Program-made: the position numbers and the translations under genes
In this document: positions 51,270 to 61,695 of the stretch, in pieces
Position numbering within the stretch: position 1 is the stretch's first letter
Layout: each line of letters opens with the position of its first letter
Source of the DNA: Paenibacillus sp. EZ-K15
GTDB taxonomy: Bacteria; Bacillota; Bacilli; Paenibacillales; Paenibacillaceae
NCBI RefSeq assembly: GCF_002573715.1
Contig: NZ_PDHM01000005.1
Location: forward strand, 1-64,000
DNA length: 64,000 nt
Direction of reading: 5' to 3'
The notes under the pieces: model-generated
Seen by the model: only the letters and a program-made list of their open reading frames with translations
What the model was told of the DNA's origin: nothing
The model's database searches: none

Positions 51270-53090
51270 ATGCAGCAATGGCTTGGGAAATCGCTAAAGC
51301 ATAAATTGTCGTTACTTATTATTATCGCTACGCTGGTGCCGCTGCTGTTTCTCGGAATTTTCTCTTTTAACATAGCCAAGAGTCTGACGGAGGAGAAGGC
51401 CAAGATTACAGGAATGAATACGCTTCGGCAACTGGAAGCTTACTTGGATACGATGGTCAAAGACGTGGAGAATATCTCGCTTTTTCTCATCGGGCATATC
51501 GGTGTTCAAGCCTATCTGAAGACCGAGCAGAGCAACTATGTCCAGCAGACAACGGTTATTAATTTTTTGACGAATCTGGCCTTTTCCAAAGATTATATTG
51601 CCAACATCATTGTCGAACCGCTCGGCAGCAAAGATGCGATCTCGCACAAATCCTTGGTACGCTCCGAGTTCCGGAATATTACCGAAGTGGTCCCCGACTA
51701 TTACGAGCAACATCCCAAATGGTGGTCCTTTGTTCATCGCCAGTGGACCTTTGAAGGCGTTAGGAAAGTCATTACGTTGGCCAGGCCGATCCGGAGCACG
51801 GATAAATATAAGCCGATCGGGAATCTGCAGATCAACCTGGACCAGGGCGTCATTGCCAATCAATTCCGGCAGGCCGTCCTGGAGAAGACCGGGTTTGTCC
51901 TTCTTCTTGACGAGAATAATCGGATTATCGCCGGTCCGCCGGATATGGAGACCAATCTCACGCTTGCAGACTATTATCCTTCGATTGGAGAGTTTGAGGG
52001 GCTCAGCGGAAATATAGACTATGGCGAGGGGAGCAACAAGAAGACCATTCTCTATAAGAAAATGTCCAGCGTGAACTGGAAACTGGTCGGCATCATTCCC
52101 TCACAGGAATACCGTTCCCAGAACCAGTATTTCATCAAATTGACGGCGGTTGCCGTCACCGTGGCCATTCTGCTTGCCATAATACTGGTTCTTTTCCTGA
52201 TCCAGAAAATTACGAATCCGCTGTCCGTCCTAACGAGGTTTCTCAAGAACTCAAGCCCGGAGGAGCCGCTGCCTGCGCTCCCGGTTAAGACGGTCGATGA
52301 GGTCGGGCAGCTCATTATCAGTTACAACCGGCTCAGCTCCCGAATTGTGAAGCTTACCGATGAAGTGAAATTGAATGAGTCGCTGAAGAAGGAGGCGGAT
52401 ATGCATGCACTGCAGGTGCAGATTAATCCGCATTTCCTCTACAATACGCTGTCATCCATCCATTGGCTGGCACTGATGAACCAGGATGTGAAAATCGCCG
52501 AGATGGTGGGATCGCTCAGCGATTTCCTGAGGTTCAGCCTCAATAACGGGCAGGAATATTGTACGATTCAGCAGGAAATTATGCATGTCCGTCATTACGT
52601 GAATATCCAAACCATCCGCTATCCGGAAAAGTTCAACTTTGAGGTTCATGTGGAGGAAGAGCTGTATCAGCACACCATGTTAAAGCTGCTGCTGCAGCCG
52701 TTGGTTGAAAACTCCATGCTGCATGGTATTTTGAGCCGTGACGGGATGGGGACGATTACAATTCGCGGACACCGTGAACATGAAGGAATCCACTTCGTGG
52801 TGGAGGATGATGGCATCGGAATGACGACGGAGCGCCTGAAGTGGCTTCAGGATCAGCTGGTTGAGAATCCGCTGCAGTACGAGAAGGGGCAGACCCCGCG
52901 CGGAAGTTTCGGGCTGCGAAATGTCCATAAACGTCTGCTCCTTCATTACGGCAAGGATGCGGGCTTGCGTGTGGAGAGTACGGAAGGAGTCGGAACACGG
53001 GTGATGTTTACGATACCTGATTTACCTGAAATTCAACAATCTGAATTATCCAGCAAAGGGGATGGCGACATTGAAGGTACTGATCGTTGA
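51270..53090 (+). CDS. YesM-type sensor histidine kinase
   Basis: A 606-residue membrane kinase. It has a transmembrane helix near residues 11-35, an extracellular double-Cache-type domain, a second helix near 285-310 (VAVTVAILLAIILVLFLI), a HAMP region, and the His kinase motif with His in QVQINPHFLYNTLSSIHW. The ATPase boxes (ENSMLHGI, EDDGIGM) follow. ATG 51270 has GAGGTG at the right spacing, unlike ATG 51216. It senses an extracellular sugar-related signal and partners the overlapping YesN-type regulator. Confidence 0.92.
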   Translation: MQQWLGKSLKHKLSLLIIIATLVPLLFLGIFSFNIAKSLTEEKAKITGMNTLRQLEAYLDTMVKDVENISLFLIGHIGVQAYLKTEQSNYVQQTTVINFLTNLAFSKDYIANIIVEPLGSKDAISHKSLVRSEFRNITEVVPDYYEQHPKWWSFVHRQWTFEGVRKVITLARPIRSTDKYKPIGNLQINLDQGVIANQFRQAVLEKTGFVLLLDENNRIIAGPPDMETNLTLADYYPSIGEFEGLSGNIDYGEGSNKKTILYKKMSSVNWKLVGIIPSQEYRSQNQYFIKLTAVAVTVAILLAIILVLFLIQKITNPLSVLTRFLKNSSPEEPLPALPVKTVDEVGQLIISYNRLSSRIVKLTDEVKLNESLKKEADMHALQVQINPHFLYNTLSSIHWLALMNQDVKIAEMVGSLSDFLRFSLNNGQEYCTIQQEIMHVRHYVNIQTIRYPEKFNFEVHVEEELYQHTMLKLLLQPLVENSMLHGILSRDGMGTITIRGHREHEGIHFVVEDDGIGMTTERLKWLQDQLVENPLQYEKGQTPRGSFGLRNVHKRLLLHYGKDAGLRVESTEGVGTRVMFTIPDLPEIQQSELSSKGDGDIEGTDR

Positions 53091-54642
53091 TGATGAAGTG
53101 ATCATTCGAAATGGTCTGAGTACAGTGATCAATTGGGCCGATAACGGCTTTACGGTGCTGACGCCCGCGGCTTCAGCGGAGGAAGCCCTTCAGCGTATTC
53201 CTGTTGAAATGCCCGAAATTATTTTTACCGATATTCGCATGACAGGCTTGAGCGGACTGGATATGGCACATGAAGTCAAGCAGCAGTATCCCGAGATCGA
53301 AATCATTGTTATATCGGGATATGATGAATTTTCATATGCGCAGCAGGCGATGCGGGAAGGCGTAAGTGACTATTTGCTGAAGACGAGCAGGCCCGGGGAA
53401 ATTATCGAGGCTGCTGTCCAAGCCAGGGAACGGCTGTTGCAGCGCAGGCTTACACAAGCGAAGGGAAGGGCGCAGGAGTTGGTAGTCAGCCGGGGTTTCC
53501 TGAGAAGGCTGCTTGCTTCCGGCACTCCGCTGGACGAGCATGCCGAGGCCGAATTGTGTGAGCGATACCCGGAGCTGCGTTTGGAATCGAATGGCTCGGT
53601 GCTGCAGATCTGGATGCTGTCGGTATATCCGCTGCATCCAGAAGAAGAGGAACAAGCGAACGTTAGCGAGCTGCATCGATTAATCGGCACGGAGTTGGCC
53701 GAAGTGCTGCAATGTGCGTGGCTGGAGTGGAACGGCTCCCTGCTTCTGTTGGTGCGGGCAGAGCCGAATAATGGCTGGGGGCGGGTGGATTCCGCTCTGC
53801 GGAAGATGGAATCCACGCACGCCTGCCGCATCACGGCTGCCAGCGGCCGACGGGTCGCAAACGCCAGGGAGCTGCACATTGCGCTGGCTACCGCGGTAGA
53901 GGCCAGCTCCTACGAGTGGCTGCTGCAATCGGAACGGCATATCCGCTATGAAGATATCGAAGGACGTACAGGCATCCGCACGGTCTGTTCGATGGAAGAA
54001 GAAACCAAGCTGTCATCCCTGCTGCGTTCGGGAGAATCCGCCGACTTGCAGGCATGGGTGACGGATTTGCTGCGGCGCATCCAAAGTCAGGGCCAGGCAA
54101 CGCCCGGCTCGGTTCAGGCTTACCTGCATTCCCTGATCGTCTCGGCACAGCGCTGGCTTATACGGGCTGCGACGTCTATCGGCTATACCAGTCCGGTGAA
54201 AGTGGAAGAGACGTACGATATCCGCGAGTTGACCAAGAATCCGGAGAAGGTGCTGGTCGATTCGCTCGGGCTCATCATGAAGGAGTACCGTGATATGGTG
54301 TCGACGACAAGTCCCGTCCAGCGAGCGATCTCCTTTATTCATGAGCATCTGGGACAGAGCTTGTCTCTCCAACAAGTGGCCAAGCATGTTCATATGAACC
54401 CCAACTATTTCAGCGAGATGTTTAAGAAGGAAACCGGGCAGAATTATATCGAATTCGTGACCCAGGCGAAACTGCGAAAGGCGATGCACCTGCTAAGGGA
54501 AACGCCAGCCAAAATCAGTGAAATCGCGAATGAAATCGGCTATGAGGATATTAAGTATTTTAACCGCCTGTTCAAGAAATGGACGGGACAAACCCCGTCG
54601 GAGTATCGGGCAAATCCTGAATTTTGTCCCTCTATCGACTGA
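53071..54642 (+). CDS. YesN-type response regulator with AraC output domain
   Basis: A 523-residue regulator. The receiver has acidic DDE near residue 7, phospho-acceptor Asp54 in IFTDIRM and Lys in YLLKTS. The C-terminal AraC domain has LSLQQVAKHVHMNPNYFSEM and ISEIANEIGYEDIKYFNRLFKKWTG. TTG 53071 is well spaced from AAAGGGG, whereas ATG 53062 touches it. It overlaps the kinase gene by 20 bases and precedes the sugar importer it should activate. Confidence 0.92.
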   Translation: MKVLIVDDEVIIRNGLSTVINWADNGFTVLTPAASAEEALQRIPVEMPEIIFTDIRMTGLSGLDMAHEVKQQYPEIEIIVISGYDEFSYAQQAMREGVSDYLLKTSRPGEIIEAAVQARERLLQRRLTQAKGRAQELVVSRGFLRRLLASGTPLDEHAEAELCERYPELRLESNGSVLQIWMLSVYPLHPEEEEQANVSELHRLIGTELAEVLQCAWLEWNGSLLLLVRAEPNNGWGRVDSALRKMESTHACRITAASGRRVANARELHIALATAVEASSYEWLLQSERHIRYEDIEGRTGIRTVCSMEEETKLSSLLRSGESADLQAWVTDLLRRIQSQGQATPGSVQAYLHSLIVSAQRWLIRAATSIGYTSPVKVEETYDIRELTKNPEKVLVDSLGLIMKEYRDMVSTTSPVQRAISFIHEHLGQSLSLQQVAKHVHMNPNYFSEMFKKETGQNYIEFVTQAKLRKAMHLLRETPAKISEIANEIGYEDIKYFNRLFKKWTGQTPSEYRANPEFCPSID

Positions 54643-54739
54643 ATTATATCCCCTATGTAAGCGTTATATCCTTTTATATACTTGGACTAATCATCTAAGA
54701 CGTTTCATCATTTTCGTATATTAAAAAGGGGGATTGACC

Positions 54740-56065
54740 ATGAGACCAAAACGTAAAATAGGTCTTGTACTGCTGATGATGTCACTGGTCCTTGCAGCTT
54801 GCGGAGGCGGGCAGAGCAAAGAGCAGGCGGGAGGAAATGAGGGCAACCAAGAGAAGGTCAAGCTGACAATCTGGCATAACTTTGCCGGTGATGACCTGCG
54901 TGCAAAATCAGTTCGAAGCTTTATCGATCAGTTTGCTCAGGACCATCCTGAAGTTACGCTCGATGCACAAGCGATTCCGCCGGACGGTTACCGTCAACGT
55001 CTGAGTACGGTTGCGGCTGCGAATGAAATGCCGGATGTATTCTTCGTATATGCAGGAAGCCAGTCGGCCGAGCTTCATCAGGCGAAACTGCTTCAGCCGA
55101 TTACAGAGGTGCTCGATGCGCATTCGGATTGGAAGGATAAATTCCTACCGGGAGCGTTTGATCCGTACGAGTTCGAAGACGGCCAGATCTACTCCGCTCC
55201 ACTAGGCATGTCCGCAACTTCGATTCTCTACTACAACAAAGCATTGTTTGACAAACATAACGTAAAAGTTCCAACGACTTGGGAAGAAATGATGGCGGCG
55301 GTTAAAACGTTCAACGATAACGGCATTACGCCGATCGCGCTCGGAAACAAAGCGCCATGGGTTGCGCAATCCACCATTATCGGATCGATTGCCGACCGTG
55401 TGACAGGCACCGAATGGTTCAAGAAAGCGGCAGCACAGGATGGCGCGAAATTTACCGATCCTGAGTTTATCGAAGCGCTTGGATATTTCAAAGAGCTGGT
55501 AGATAACAAAGCCTTCCAGGAAGGCGCGAACAGCATCGACAACACGCAAGCCGAGCAGTATTTCATCCAAGGAAATGCAGCGATGATGATCAGCGGTGCA
55601 TGGACACTCACGAACCTGGCGGCTTCTTCTTCGGAGGAGCAAATGAAGGATATTGAAGTCACGACATTGCCTTCGATCCCGGGCGGTAAAGGTGAGGCTA
55701 ACACGATCTCCGGCGGAGCTGGCGGCGGTCTGGCCCTTAGCAGCAGAACGGAAGGGAAAGCGAAAGAATTGGCGCTGGAACTGATTTATGCGGTCAGCGG
55801 ACCGGAAGCGCAAAAAGCGATTGCCGAGAGCAACTCTATGGTAATGTACGATACCGAAATCGATCAGGCCAAAGTTACTTCCTTGTACTACAAAGCCTTT
55901 AACCTGGTGAAATCCACAAGCATTACGCCGGTATACGATGCTTATCTGTCTGCTGAGGCGGCTGAAGTCATCAACAACGGTCTGCAGGAAATTATGATGG
56001 GCGGTCCCGTCGAAGGTGTGGCCCAGAAGCTACAGGATGCGCAAGCCAGATCCGCTACTCCATAA
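54740..56065 (+). CDS. sugar-binding lipoprotein (SBP family 1)
   Basis: A 441-residue binding protein with lipobox LAAC at the end of a signal peptide, then a glycine-rich linker. Features of the family include KLTIWHNFAGDD and the YYNKALFDKHNVKVPTTWEEM segment. ATG 54740 lies seven bases after AAAGGGGG; the in-frame TTG 54734 is too close. It is followed by two permease genes, with no ATPase gene nearby. Confidence 0.92.
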   Translation: MRPKRKIGLVLLMMSLVLAACGGGQSKEQAGGNEGNQEKVKLTIWHNFAGDDLRAKSVRSFIDQFAQDHPEVTLDAQAIPPDGYRQRLSTVAAANEMPDVFFVYAGSQSAELHQAKLLQPITEVLDAHSDWKDKFLPGAFDPYEFEDGQIYSAPLGMSATSILYYNKALFDKHNVKVPTTWEEMMAAVKTFNDNGITPIALGNKAPWVAQSTIIGSIADRVTGTEWFKKAAAQDGAKFTDPEFIEALGYFKELVDNKAFQEGANSIDNTQAEQYFIQGNAAMMISGAWTLTNLAASSSEEQMKDIEVTTLPSIPGGKGEANTISGGAGGGLALSSRTEGKAKELALELIYAVSGPEAQKAIAESNSMVMYDTEIDQAKVTSLYYKAFNLVKSTSITPVYDAYLSAEAAEVINNGLQEIMMGGPVEGVAQKLQDAQARSATP

Positions 56066-56110
56066 GAAACCATTCATCACTGCATAAGGATTAGGAGGGA
56101 GGAGGCTGCC

Positions 56111-56986
56111 ATGCCTACAGCGATGAGAAGCAAAGGATTTATAGCCATAGCTCTTCTTCCAGCGCTTCTGTTGTTTCTAATATTTGTCATTATTCCGGTC
56201 TTCTGGTCAGCTTACTACGGATTTTTCAGTTGGAAAGGGTTCGGAGACGCCACCTTTATCGGCCTTGATAATTATAAAGAGATGTTCAAGGATCCGATCT
56301 TCTGGCGGGCGCTTCGAAACAACCTGATTCTGGTCGTATCATCCATTATCGGTCAGGTTCCAATCGCGTTGATTCTGGCTATTGTATTGTTCAAGAATTC
56401 GTTCTTCTCCAGGTTCATTCGGTCTGCCGTATTCATGCCGATGGTTCTCTCCACGGTTGTTGTCGGTCTCATCTGGGGTTACATTTACCATCCTCAGTTC
56501 GGGATCGCCAACTATGTGCTGGAGATGCTCGGTCTGGACTCATGGACCCGTCCCTGGCTGTCCGATCCAAAAGTGAACATGCTGGCGATATCGATCCCGA
56601 TTAACTGGGCGAACGTCGGCCCTTATCTGGTCATCTTTATCGCAGCACTGCAAAATATTTCACCGGAGATCCATGATGCGGCCAAAATCGATGGGTCCAC
56701 CGGCTGGAACAAGCTGATGCAAATCACGCTGCCGATGATCTGGAGCACGGTTGTCGTAACCATTGTGCTCTGCATCTCGGGAAGCCTGAAAGCTTTTGAC
56801 CATGTCATCGTCATGACGGGTGGCGGACCTGCGCAATCGACCGAGCTGCTTGCCACTTATATGTACAACAGCACGTTCAGTGTGTACCGTTACGGTTACG
56901 GCTCCGCCGTCTCCACGATGATTATGATCGTCAGCGCCATTCTTATCGCGCTTAACTATTTCGCAACGCGCAGAAAGTCAAGCTAA
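56111..56986 (+). CDS. sugar ABC transporter permease (MalF/UgpA type)
   Basis: A 291-residue permease with six hydrophobic segments and the EAA loop SPEIHDAAKIDGSTGWNKLM around residues 185-205. AGGAGGGAGG lies upstream. It pairs with the following permease. Confidence 0.92.
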   Translation: MPTAMRSKGFIAIALLPALLLFLIFVIIPVFWSAYYGFFSWKGFGDATFIGLDNYKEMFKDPIFWRALRNNLILVVSSIIGQVPIALILAIVLFKNSFFSRFIRSAVFMPMVLSTVVVGLIWGYIYHPQFGIANYVLEMLGLDSWTRPWLSDPKVNMLAISIPINWANVGPYLVIFIAALQNISPEIHDAAKIDGSTGWNKLMQITLPMIWSTVVVTIVLCISGSLKAFDHVIVMTGGGPAQSTELLATYMYNSTFSVYRYGYGSAVSTMIMIVSAILIALNYFATRRKSS

Positions 56987-57004
56987 CATGAAGGAGGGAG
57001 CGAT

Positions 57005-57874
57005 GTGAATTTACAGACGACCGGGACCGGAAGTGCCTCAGGGAAACGCGTCATCACGAAGGGGTTAACCGGGTTCGTAAAATTGCTGCTGATTGTGTAT
57101 GCGATTCTTACGCTCTATCCCTTGTACTGGCTTTTTACGAGCGCGTTTAAATCGAATCAGGATTTCTTCACCAACCCTTACGGCTTGCCGAAGGAGTGGA
57201 TGACCGAGAATTTATTCCGGGCATGGGAGCTTGGAAATATGGGCAGAGCGATGCTGAATTCAACGGTTGTGACGATTACAGCTGTCGTTCTGACCATCCT
57301 GCTCAGTGTACTTGCGGCATATGTATTGTCCAGATTCCAGTTTCGGTTCAAAAAGCTGGTGGTCGTGTTGTTTACGACCGGGCTGCTGATTCCGATTCAT
57401 AGTACGCTGGTGCCCCTATTTATTATGATGAAAAATATCGGCCTGCTCGACACGTACGGTGCGCTCATTCTTCCTTATACGGCATTTGAGCTGCCGATCG
57501 CGATATTCTTGGCGATGGCCTACATGTCATCCATTCCAAGAGAGATTGAAGAAGCGGCCATGATTGACGGCAGCGGCTGGTGGGGAATCTTCGCCAGAAT
57601 GATTCTTCCGCTCTGTACGCCCATCGTAGCAACGATATCGATTCTGGCATTCCTCCGATTCTGGAATGACTTCTCCTTCGCACTCGTATTTATCAATACG
57701 CAAGCGCTGAAGACGCTGCCGCTCAGTCTGTCCTTGTTCTCGGACGGCTTCGGCACGGATTACAGCTTGACGATGGGAGCGATGGCGATCGCAGTCATTC
57801 CAACGATCGTGGCCTACCTGATCTTGCAGGAGCAGATCATGAAGGGTATGGTGGCAGGGTCCATCAAAGGTTAA
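57005..57874 (+). CDS. sugar ABC transporter permease (MalG/UgpE type)
   Basis: A 289-residue permease with six hydrophobic segments and the EAA loop PREIEEAAMIDGSGWWGIFA. It starts with GTG 57005 after GAAGGAGGG; the nearby ATG runs into a stop at once. A shared MsmX-like ATPase elsewhere is expected. Confidence 0.91.
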   Translation: MNLQTTGTGSASGKRVITKGLTGFVKLLLIVYAILTLYPLYWLFTSAFKSNQDFFTNPYGLPKEWMTENLFRAWELGNMGRAMLNSTVVTITAVVLTILLSVLAAYVLSRFQFRFKKLVVVLFTTGLLIPIHSTLVPLFIMMKNIGLLDTYGALILPYTAFELPIAIFLAMAYMSSIPREIEEAAMIDGSGWWGIFARMILPLCTPIVATISILAFLRFWNDFSFALVFINTQALKTLPLSLSLFSDGFGTDYSLTMGAMAIAVIPTIVAYLILQEQIMKGMVAGSIKG

Positions 57875-57914
57875 ATCTTTAGTCTTAAGGAATTTCAATA
57901 TTCTTAAAAGAAAG

Positions 57915-57944
57915 GCCTCTTCCGGTCCGCGGAAGGGGTTTTTC
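57915..57944 (+). terminator. terminator of the sugar importer
   Basis: CCTCTTCCG pairs with CGGAAGGGG around GTCCG, followed by TTTTT. Confidence 0.85.
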
Positions 57945-58131
57945 GTATGATTAGGTCAACCAGGATCATCGGGTTGGCGCGTCTCCCTCGAAAATATTCA
58001 TGCACGATTTTCGGCTACGTCTTGCCGGCATATCCAATATAATAGGAACACCAGGACAAAGAGAGCATGATAGGATGGCTTGCAAGCGATAGCAACAGAG
58101 TAAGTACATTAGTTCGAGGGAGGAACCCCAA

Positions 58132-59199
58132 GTGATATCGGCTGCGAATCAACAGGAGTATTACCAGGCATTGCTGGAAAAGAAATCGGAGTACGAGGGC
58201 GTGTTTTATGTGGGCGTGAAGACCACGGGGGTGTTCTGCCGCCCGACATGTCCGGCCCGAAAACCGAAGATGGAAAATTGCGAATTTTACGAGACGGCTC
58301 AAGAAGCGCTGCTTGCTTCCTTCAGGCCCTGTAAACGATGCCGTCCGCTATCACACCCCAATCAGGTGTCCAACCTGGTCCGGCTGCTCGTCGAGGCGGT
58401 GGAAGAAAATCCGGAGAAAAGGTGGACCAACCAGGATTTTCAGAAGCTGTCCGTGGATGCTTCGACGGCGAGACGCCAATTCAAAAAGCGGTTTGGGATG
58501 ACCTTCGTCGAATATGCACGGGCACGGCGGATGGGACTTGCCCTGAAGCAAATCCGGGATGGGCATGCCGTCATTGATGCGCAGCTGTCGACCGGCTACG
58601 AGTCCAGCAGCGGATTCAGGGACGCCTTTTCGCGGATTATGGGCGCTGCGCCTAGCCGATCGGGGCATAACAAGATCTTAAAAGCATCGTGGCTCGACAC
58701 GCGTCTCGGACCGATGATGGCCATCGCAGATGAGGAGGCGCTGTATTTACTCGAATTTGTAGACCGTCGGGGCTTGGAGCGTGAGGTTGAGCGTCTTCGG
58801 CAGAGAACCAAGTCGGCAATCGTTCCGGGTTACACAGCTCCGATTCGTTCGATCGAGCTTGAGCTCGGCGCGTATTTTGATGGGGAACTAACGGAATTTA
58901 AGACGCCTTTGTTTCTATTAGGATCGCCATTTCAAAAAGAAGTATGGGACAAGTTACTGCAGATTCCACCCGGACAAACGTCTTCGTATGGCGAGATCGC
59001 GACAACAATGGGAAGGCCCACCGCTTATCGTGCCGTTGCCCAAGCGAATGGCGCCAACCAGCTCGCGATTGTCATTCCATGCCATCGGGTGATCAATACG
59101 AGCGGCGAATTGGGCGGATACGGCGGAGGATTGTCGCGCAAGCAGTGGCTCTTAAATCACGAGAAATCCATGAGTACCGCAAGAATACATGAATGTTAG
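58132..59199 (+). CDS. Ada-type bifunctional regulator / methylated-DNA methyltransferase
   Basis: A 355-residue protein. Residues 20-75 form the Ada zinc-binding domain with Cys36, Cys40, Cys67 and Cys70, where Cys36 would take methyl groups from phosphotriesters. Residues 85-180 are an AraC-type DNA-binding domain (QDFQKLSVDASTARRQFKKRFG). Residues 190-350 are the O6-alkylguanine transferase with the active Cys in VIPCHRVI. It begins with GTG 58132 after GAGGGAGGAA. It activates the adaptive response to alkylation damage. Confidence 0.92.
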   Translation: MISAANQQEYYQALLEKKSEYEGVFYVGVKTTGVFCRPTCPARKPKMENCEFYETAQEALLASFRPCKRCRPLSHPNQVSNLVRLLVEAVEENPEKRWTNQDFQKLSVDASTARRQFKKRFGMTFVEYARARRMGLALKQIRDGHAVIDAQLSTGYESSSGFRDAFSRIMGAAPSRSGHNKILKASWLDTRLGPMMAIADEEALYLLEFVDRRGLEREVERLRQRTKSAIVPGYTAPIRSIELELGAYFDGELTEFKTPLFLLGSPFQKEVWDKLLQIPPGQTSSYGEIATTMGRPTAYRAVAQANGANQLAIVIPCHRVINTSGELGGYGGGLSRKQWLLNHEKSMSTARIHEC

Positions 59200-59217
59200 A
59201 CTTTAGTCGTAAAAGAC

Positions 59218-59245
59218 GGTCTTACCTATAGGTAAGACCATTTTT
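59218..59245 (+). terminator. terminator of the ada gene
   Basis: GGTCTTACC and GGTAAGACC form a perfect stem around TATA, followed by ATTTTT. Confidence 0.9.
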
Positions 59246-59338
59246 GTATAGATCAAACCGTCGTTCGTACGAGGTATTCAGATGCCAAATCTTTAAAATA
59301 GAGAATATATTAACATCTGATAAGGGAGTGTGAACCTC

Positions 59339-60214
59339 GTGACGGAGCAAGAGCGATTACCTGAATGGGCCACCGATTATTTGCAATATATTCAAGTTCC
59401 AGTAAAGGAACCTTCATTGGAATATTTGACTGAAATTTGCACCGCGCATCATCAGCGGATTCCTTTCGAGAACATGACCACGTTGCTGCAGTATCAAGAG
59501 TATCATCAAAAAGGCAGGCTGGAGCAGGATGAGCAGAGGTTTGTAAATCAGCTTTGGCAGCTGAATGCGGGAGGTACTTGTTATATGATCAACAGTAGTC
59601 TTCATCAGCTGTTGAACCGGCTTGGTTTCCAAACCCGTTATACGTTGCTGGGCGGAGGGCATGTTGGATTGCTTGTTCGTCTGCCCAACGAAAACGAAGA
59701 AGTGTACGTGGATTGTGGAAACTCCGCACCTTTTTTCGAACCCGTTCGTTTGGAGACCGATCCCGATCATGTTTCCCGATATGCTGGGATTGAAGTCAGA
59801 TTGCGCCCAGGGGATGAACCCGGAACGTATACGTACTATCGGTATGCGGATGGTCGGCTGCTGACAGAATTGGTTTGGTCATTCGATACGAGGGAAACGT
59901 ATCAATTCGATGATTTCCAACCGGCCATTGCAACCTATTTTAAACCGAATGATCTCTTCACCTCTTCATTACGCTGTCAGCTGTGGCAATTGGATCAGCA
60001 GCGCTCGCTGTCCCTGGTCGACAATGTGCTGAGTATCCGGCATGCAAACGGGAAGGTGGAAAAGCGTATTTTATCCGATCTCAGCGAGTTGCGAGAGGTC
60101 ATCGATCAGGAGTTTCATCTTCCCAAGCTGCCTGTTGAAGATGCCGTGAAGGTTCTTCAGGAACTCGGATATGATATTTTTAAGGGAAGCGTTATAACGA
60201 ATTCCTTGGAGTAG
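59339..60214 (+). CDS. arylamine N-acetyltransferase-like protein
   Basis: A 291-residue protein of the NAT fold. The Cys-His-Asp triad is Cys81 (AGGTCYMIN), His108 (GGGHVGLLV) and Asp125 (YVDCGNS), at spacings usual for NAT enzymes, which transfer acetyl groups from acetyl-CoA to amines. The motif RGGxCxExN is changed to AGGTCYMIN, so substrate use may differ. GTG 59339 is ten bases after TAAGGGAG; GTG 59330 is too close to it. Confidence 0.85.
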   Translation: MTEQERLPEWATDYLQYIQVPVKEPSLEYLTEICTAHHQRIPFENMTTLLQYQEYHQKGRLEQDEQRFVNQLWQLNAGGTCYMINSSLHQLLNRLGFQTRYTLLGGGHVGLLVRLPNENEEVYVDCGNSAPFFEPVRLETDPDHVSRYAGIEVRLRPGDEPGTYTYYRYADGRLLTELVWSFDTRETYQFDDFQPAIATYFKPNDLFTSSLRCQLWQLDQQRSLSLVDNVLSIRHANGKVEKRILSDLSELREVIDQEFHLPKLPVEDAVKVLQELGYDIFKGSVITNSLE

Positions 60215-60407
60215 ATCGTTAGAAACATACACATTCATTCTGTCGATAAGTCGCCCCCTGGTTTGATCGTGGAACGATTGGAATGAGTACGACTCTATCT
60301 GTTACAGATATGCTACAATCTAACTAGTTATAGCGCTCGTGACTTCATTCAGCAGTGACTGATATACAATTAACCCGAAAAATACGGCGCTCAGATGGAG
60401 GTTAGAG

Positions 60408-61658
60408 ATGAATCTCACCAACAATAAGAGTTACGTATTTTTCTGGTTAGCCTCCACCATTTCATATTTTGGCACGTATATAACCACACTTGCTCTCCAA
60501 GTGCTGGTGGTGGTTAACCTGGAAGGCAGTACCGTTGATGTGGGCTGGATCAATTCCTCGAGGTGGCTACCCTATGTGCTGCTGGGATTGGTGGCGGGAG
60601 TGATTATTGATCGCGTCAGTCGTCGGAACATCCTGGTACTGACCGATTTGGGACGGGGGATCTTGCTCGTAGCGATTTGCCTACTGGCATTGTTCGATGG
60701 AATCAATGTGGGCATTCTGATGATTATCATGATGCTATTCGGGGCGATGTCGTTATTCAATGATGCTGCATCTCAATCCATTGTGCCCCAGCTCGTGCCG
60801 AGAAGGTTTTTAATGACCGCTTATGCACGGCTGGAGCAAAGCGCAGCCGTTGCGGGAACCAGCGGCCCCGCAGCTGCCGGTTTATTAGTCTCCATCGTTA
60901 CGGCTCCGTTTGCAGTCTTGGTTAGCGCAGCTTCGTATCTGTTTTCAGGGCTGGTTATGGCTTTCATTAAACATCAGCCCGTACAGGAAAAAGCCTCGAA
61001 TGAACGCATGGTTGAATTGATAAAGGGAGGATTGCGCTGGGTCTACCGGCATCCTTTTCTTAGTACGCTGGCACTCAATACCCATGTGTGGTTTCTATTT
61101 AACAGTATGCTGGGTACGGTGCTGGTAACTTACGCTCTCACCGAATTGGGATTTAATGCGTCAACCCTGGGACTGGTCATGACATCAGCCGGGATTGGCG
61201 CTGTTATAGGCACGACGTTATCTACCCGGGTCAGCAAGCGATTTGGAATTGGACGCAGCATCGCGTTTGCCAGGCTTTTGTATGCACCTGCGGTCCTGTT
61301 CATGGTTCTGGCACCTTCCACTGATGACGGTAATCTGTCGATTCTGACCTTCCTCTTGATCGGATTTGGGCAACTGCTCTATGGTTTTGCATTAGGTATT
61401 GAGGGTCCGATTGAGATGGGTTATCGGCAGACGATCACACCTGCACACTTGCATGGGCGTATGAATGCCACCATGAGGTCTATCAACCGCAGTATGATCG
61501 TTATTGGTGCGCCTCTGGGTGGTTTAATCGCTGATGTATTTGGATTTCGGACTGCCTTAGGCGCTGTTATCACCGGACTGGCTGTAGTCGGAGTTTGGTT
61601 CGTATTCTCACCGATGCGGGCTGCCCAGATGGATGATACGACGGATGTGAATCATTAG
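60408..61658 (+). CDS. MFS transporter
   Basis: A 416-residue protein with about twelve hydrophobic segments, resembling the MFS_3/enterobactin-exporter group. The start NLTNNKSYVFFWLASTISYFGTYITTL and the VSRRNILVLTDLGRG loop are typical. It probably exports a small molecule or drug. ATG 60408 follows GGAGG. The next gene begins 37 bases after the stop. Confidence 0.88.
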   Translation: MNLTNNKSYVFFWLASTISYFGTYITTLALQVLVVVNLEGSTVDVGWINSSRWLPYVLLGLVAGVIIDRVSRRNILVLTDLGRGILLVAICLLALFDGINVGILMIIMMLFGAMSLFNDAASQSIVPQLVPRRFLMTAYARLEQSAAVAGTSGPAAAGLLVSIVTAPFAVLVSAASYLFSGLVMAFIKHQPVQEKASNERMVELIKGGLRWVYRHPFLSTLALNTHVWFLFNSMLGTVLVTYALTELGFNASTLGLVMTSAGIGAVIGTTLSTRVSKRFGIGRSIAFARLLYAPAVLFMVLAPSTDDGNLSILTFLLIGFGQLLYGFALGIEGPIEMGYRQTITPAHLHGRMNATMRSINRSMIVIGAPLGGLIADVFGFRTALGAVITGLAVVGVWFVFSPMRAAQMDDTTDVNH

Positions 61659-61695
61659 ATCGATCGTTCAGGTACGAAAGAGAGGGAAAGACGAC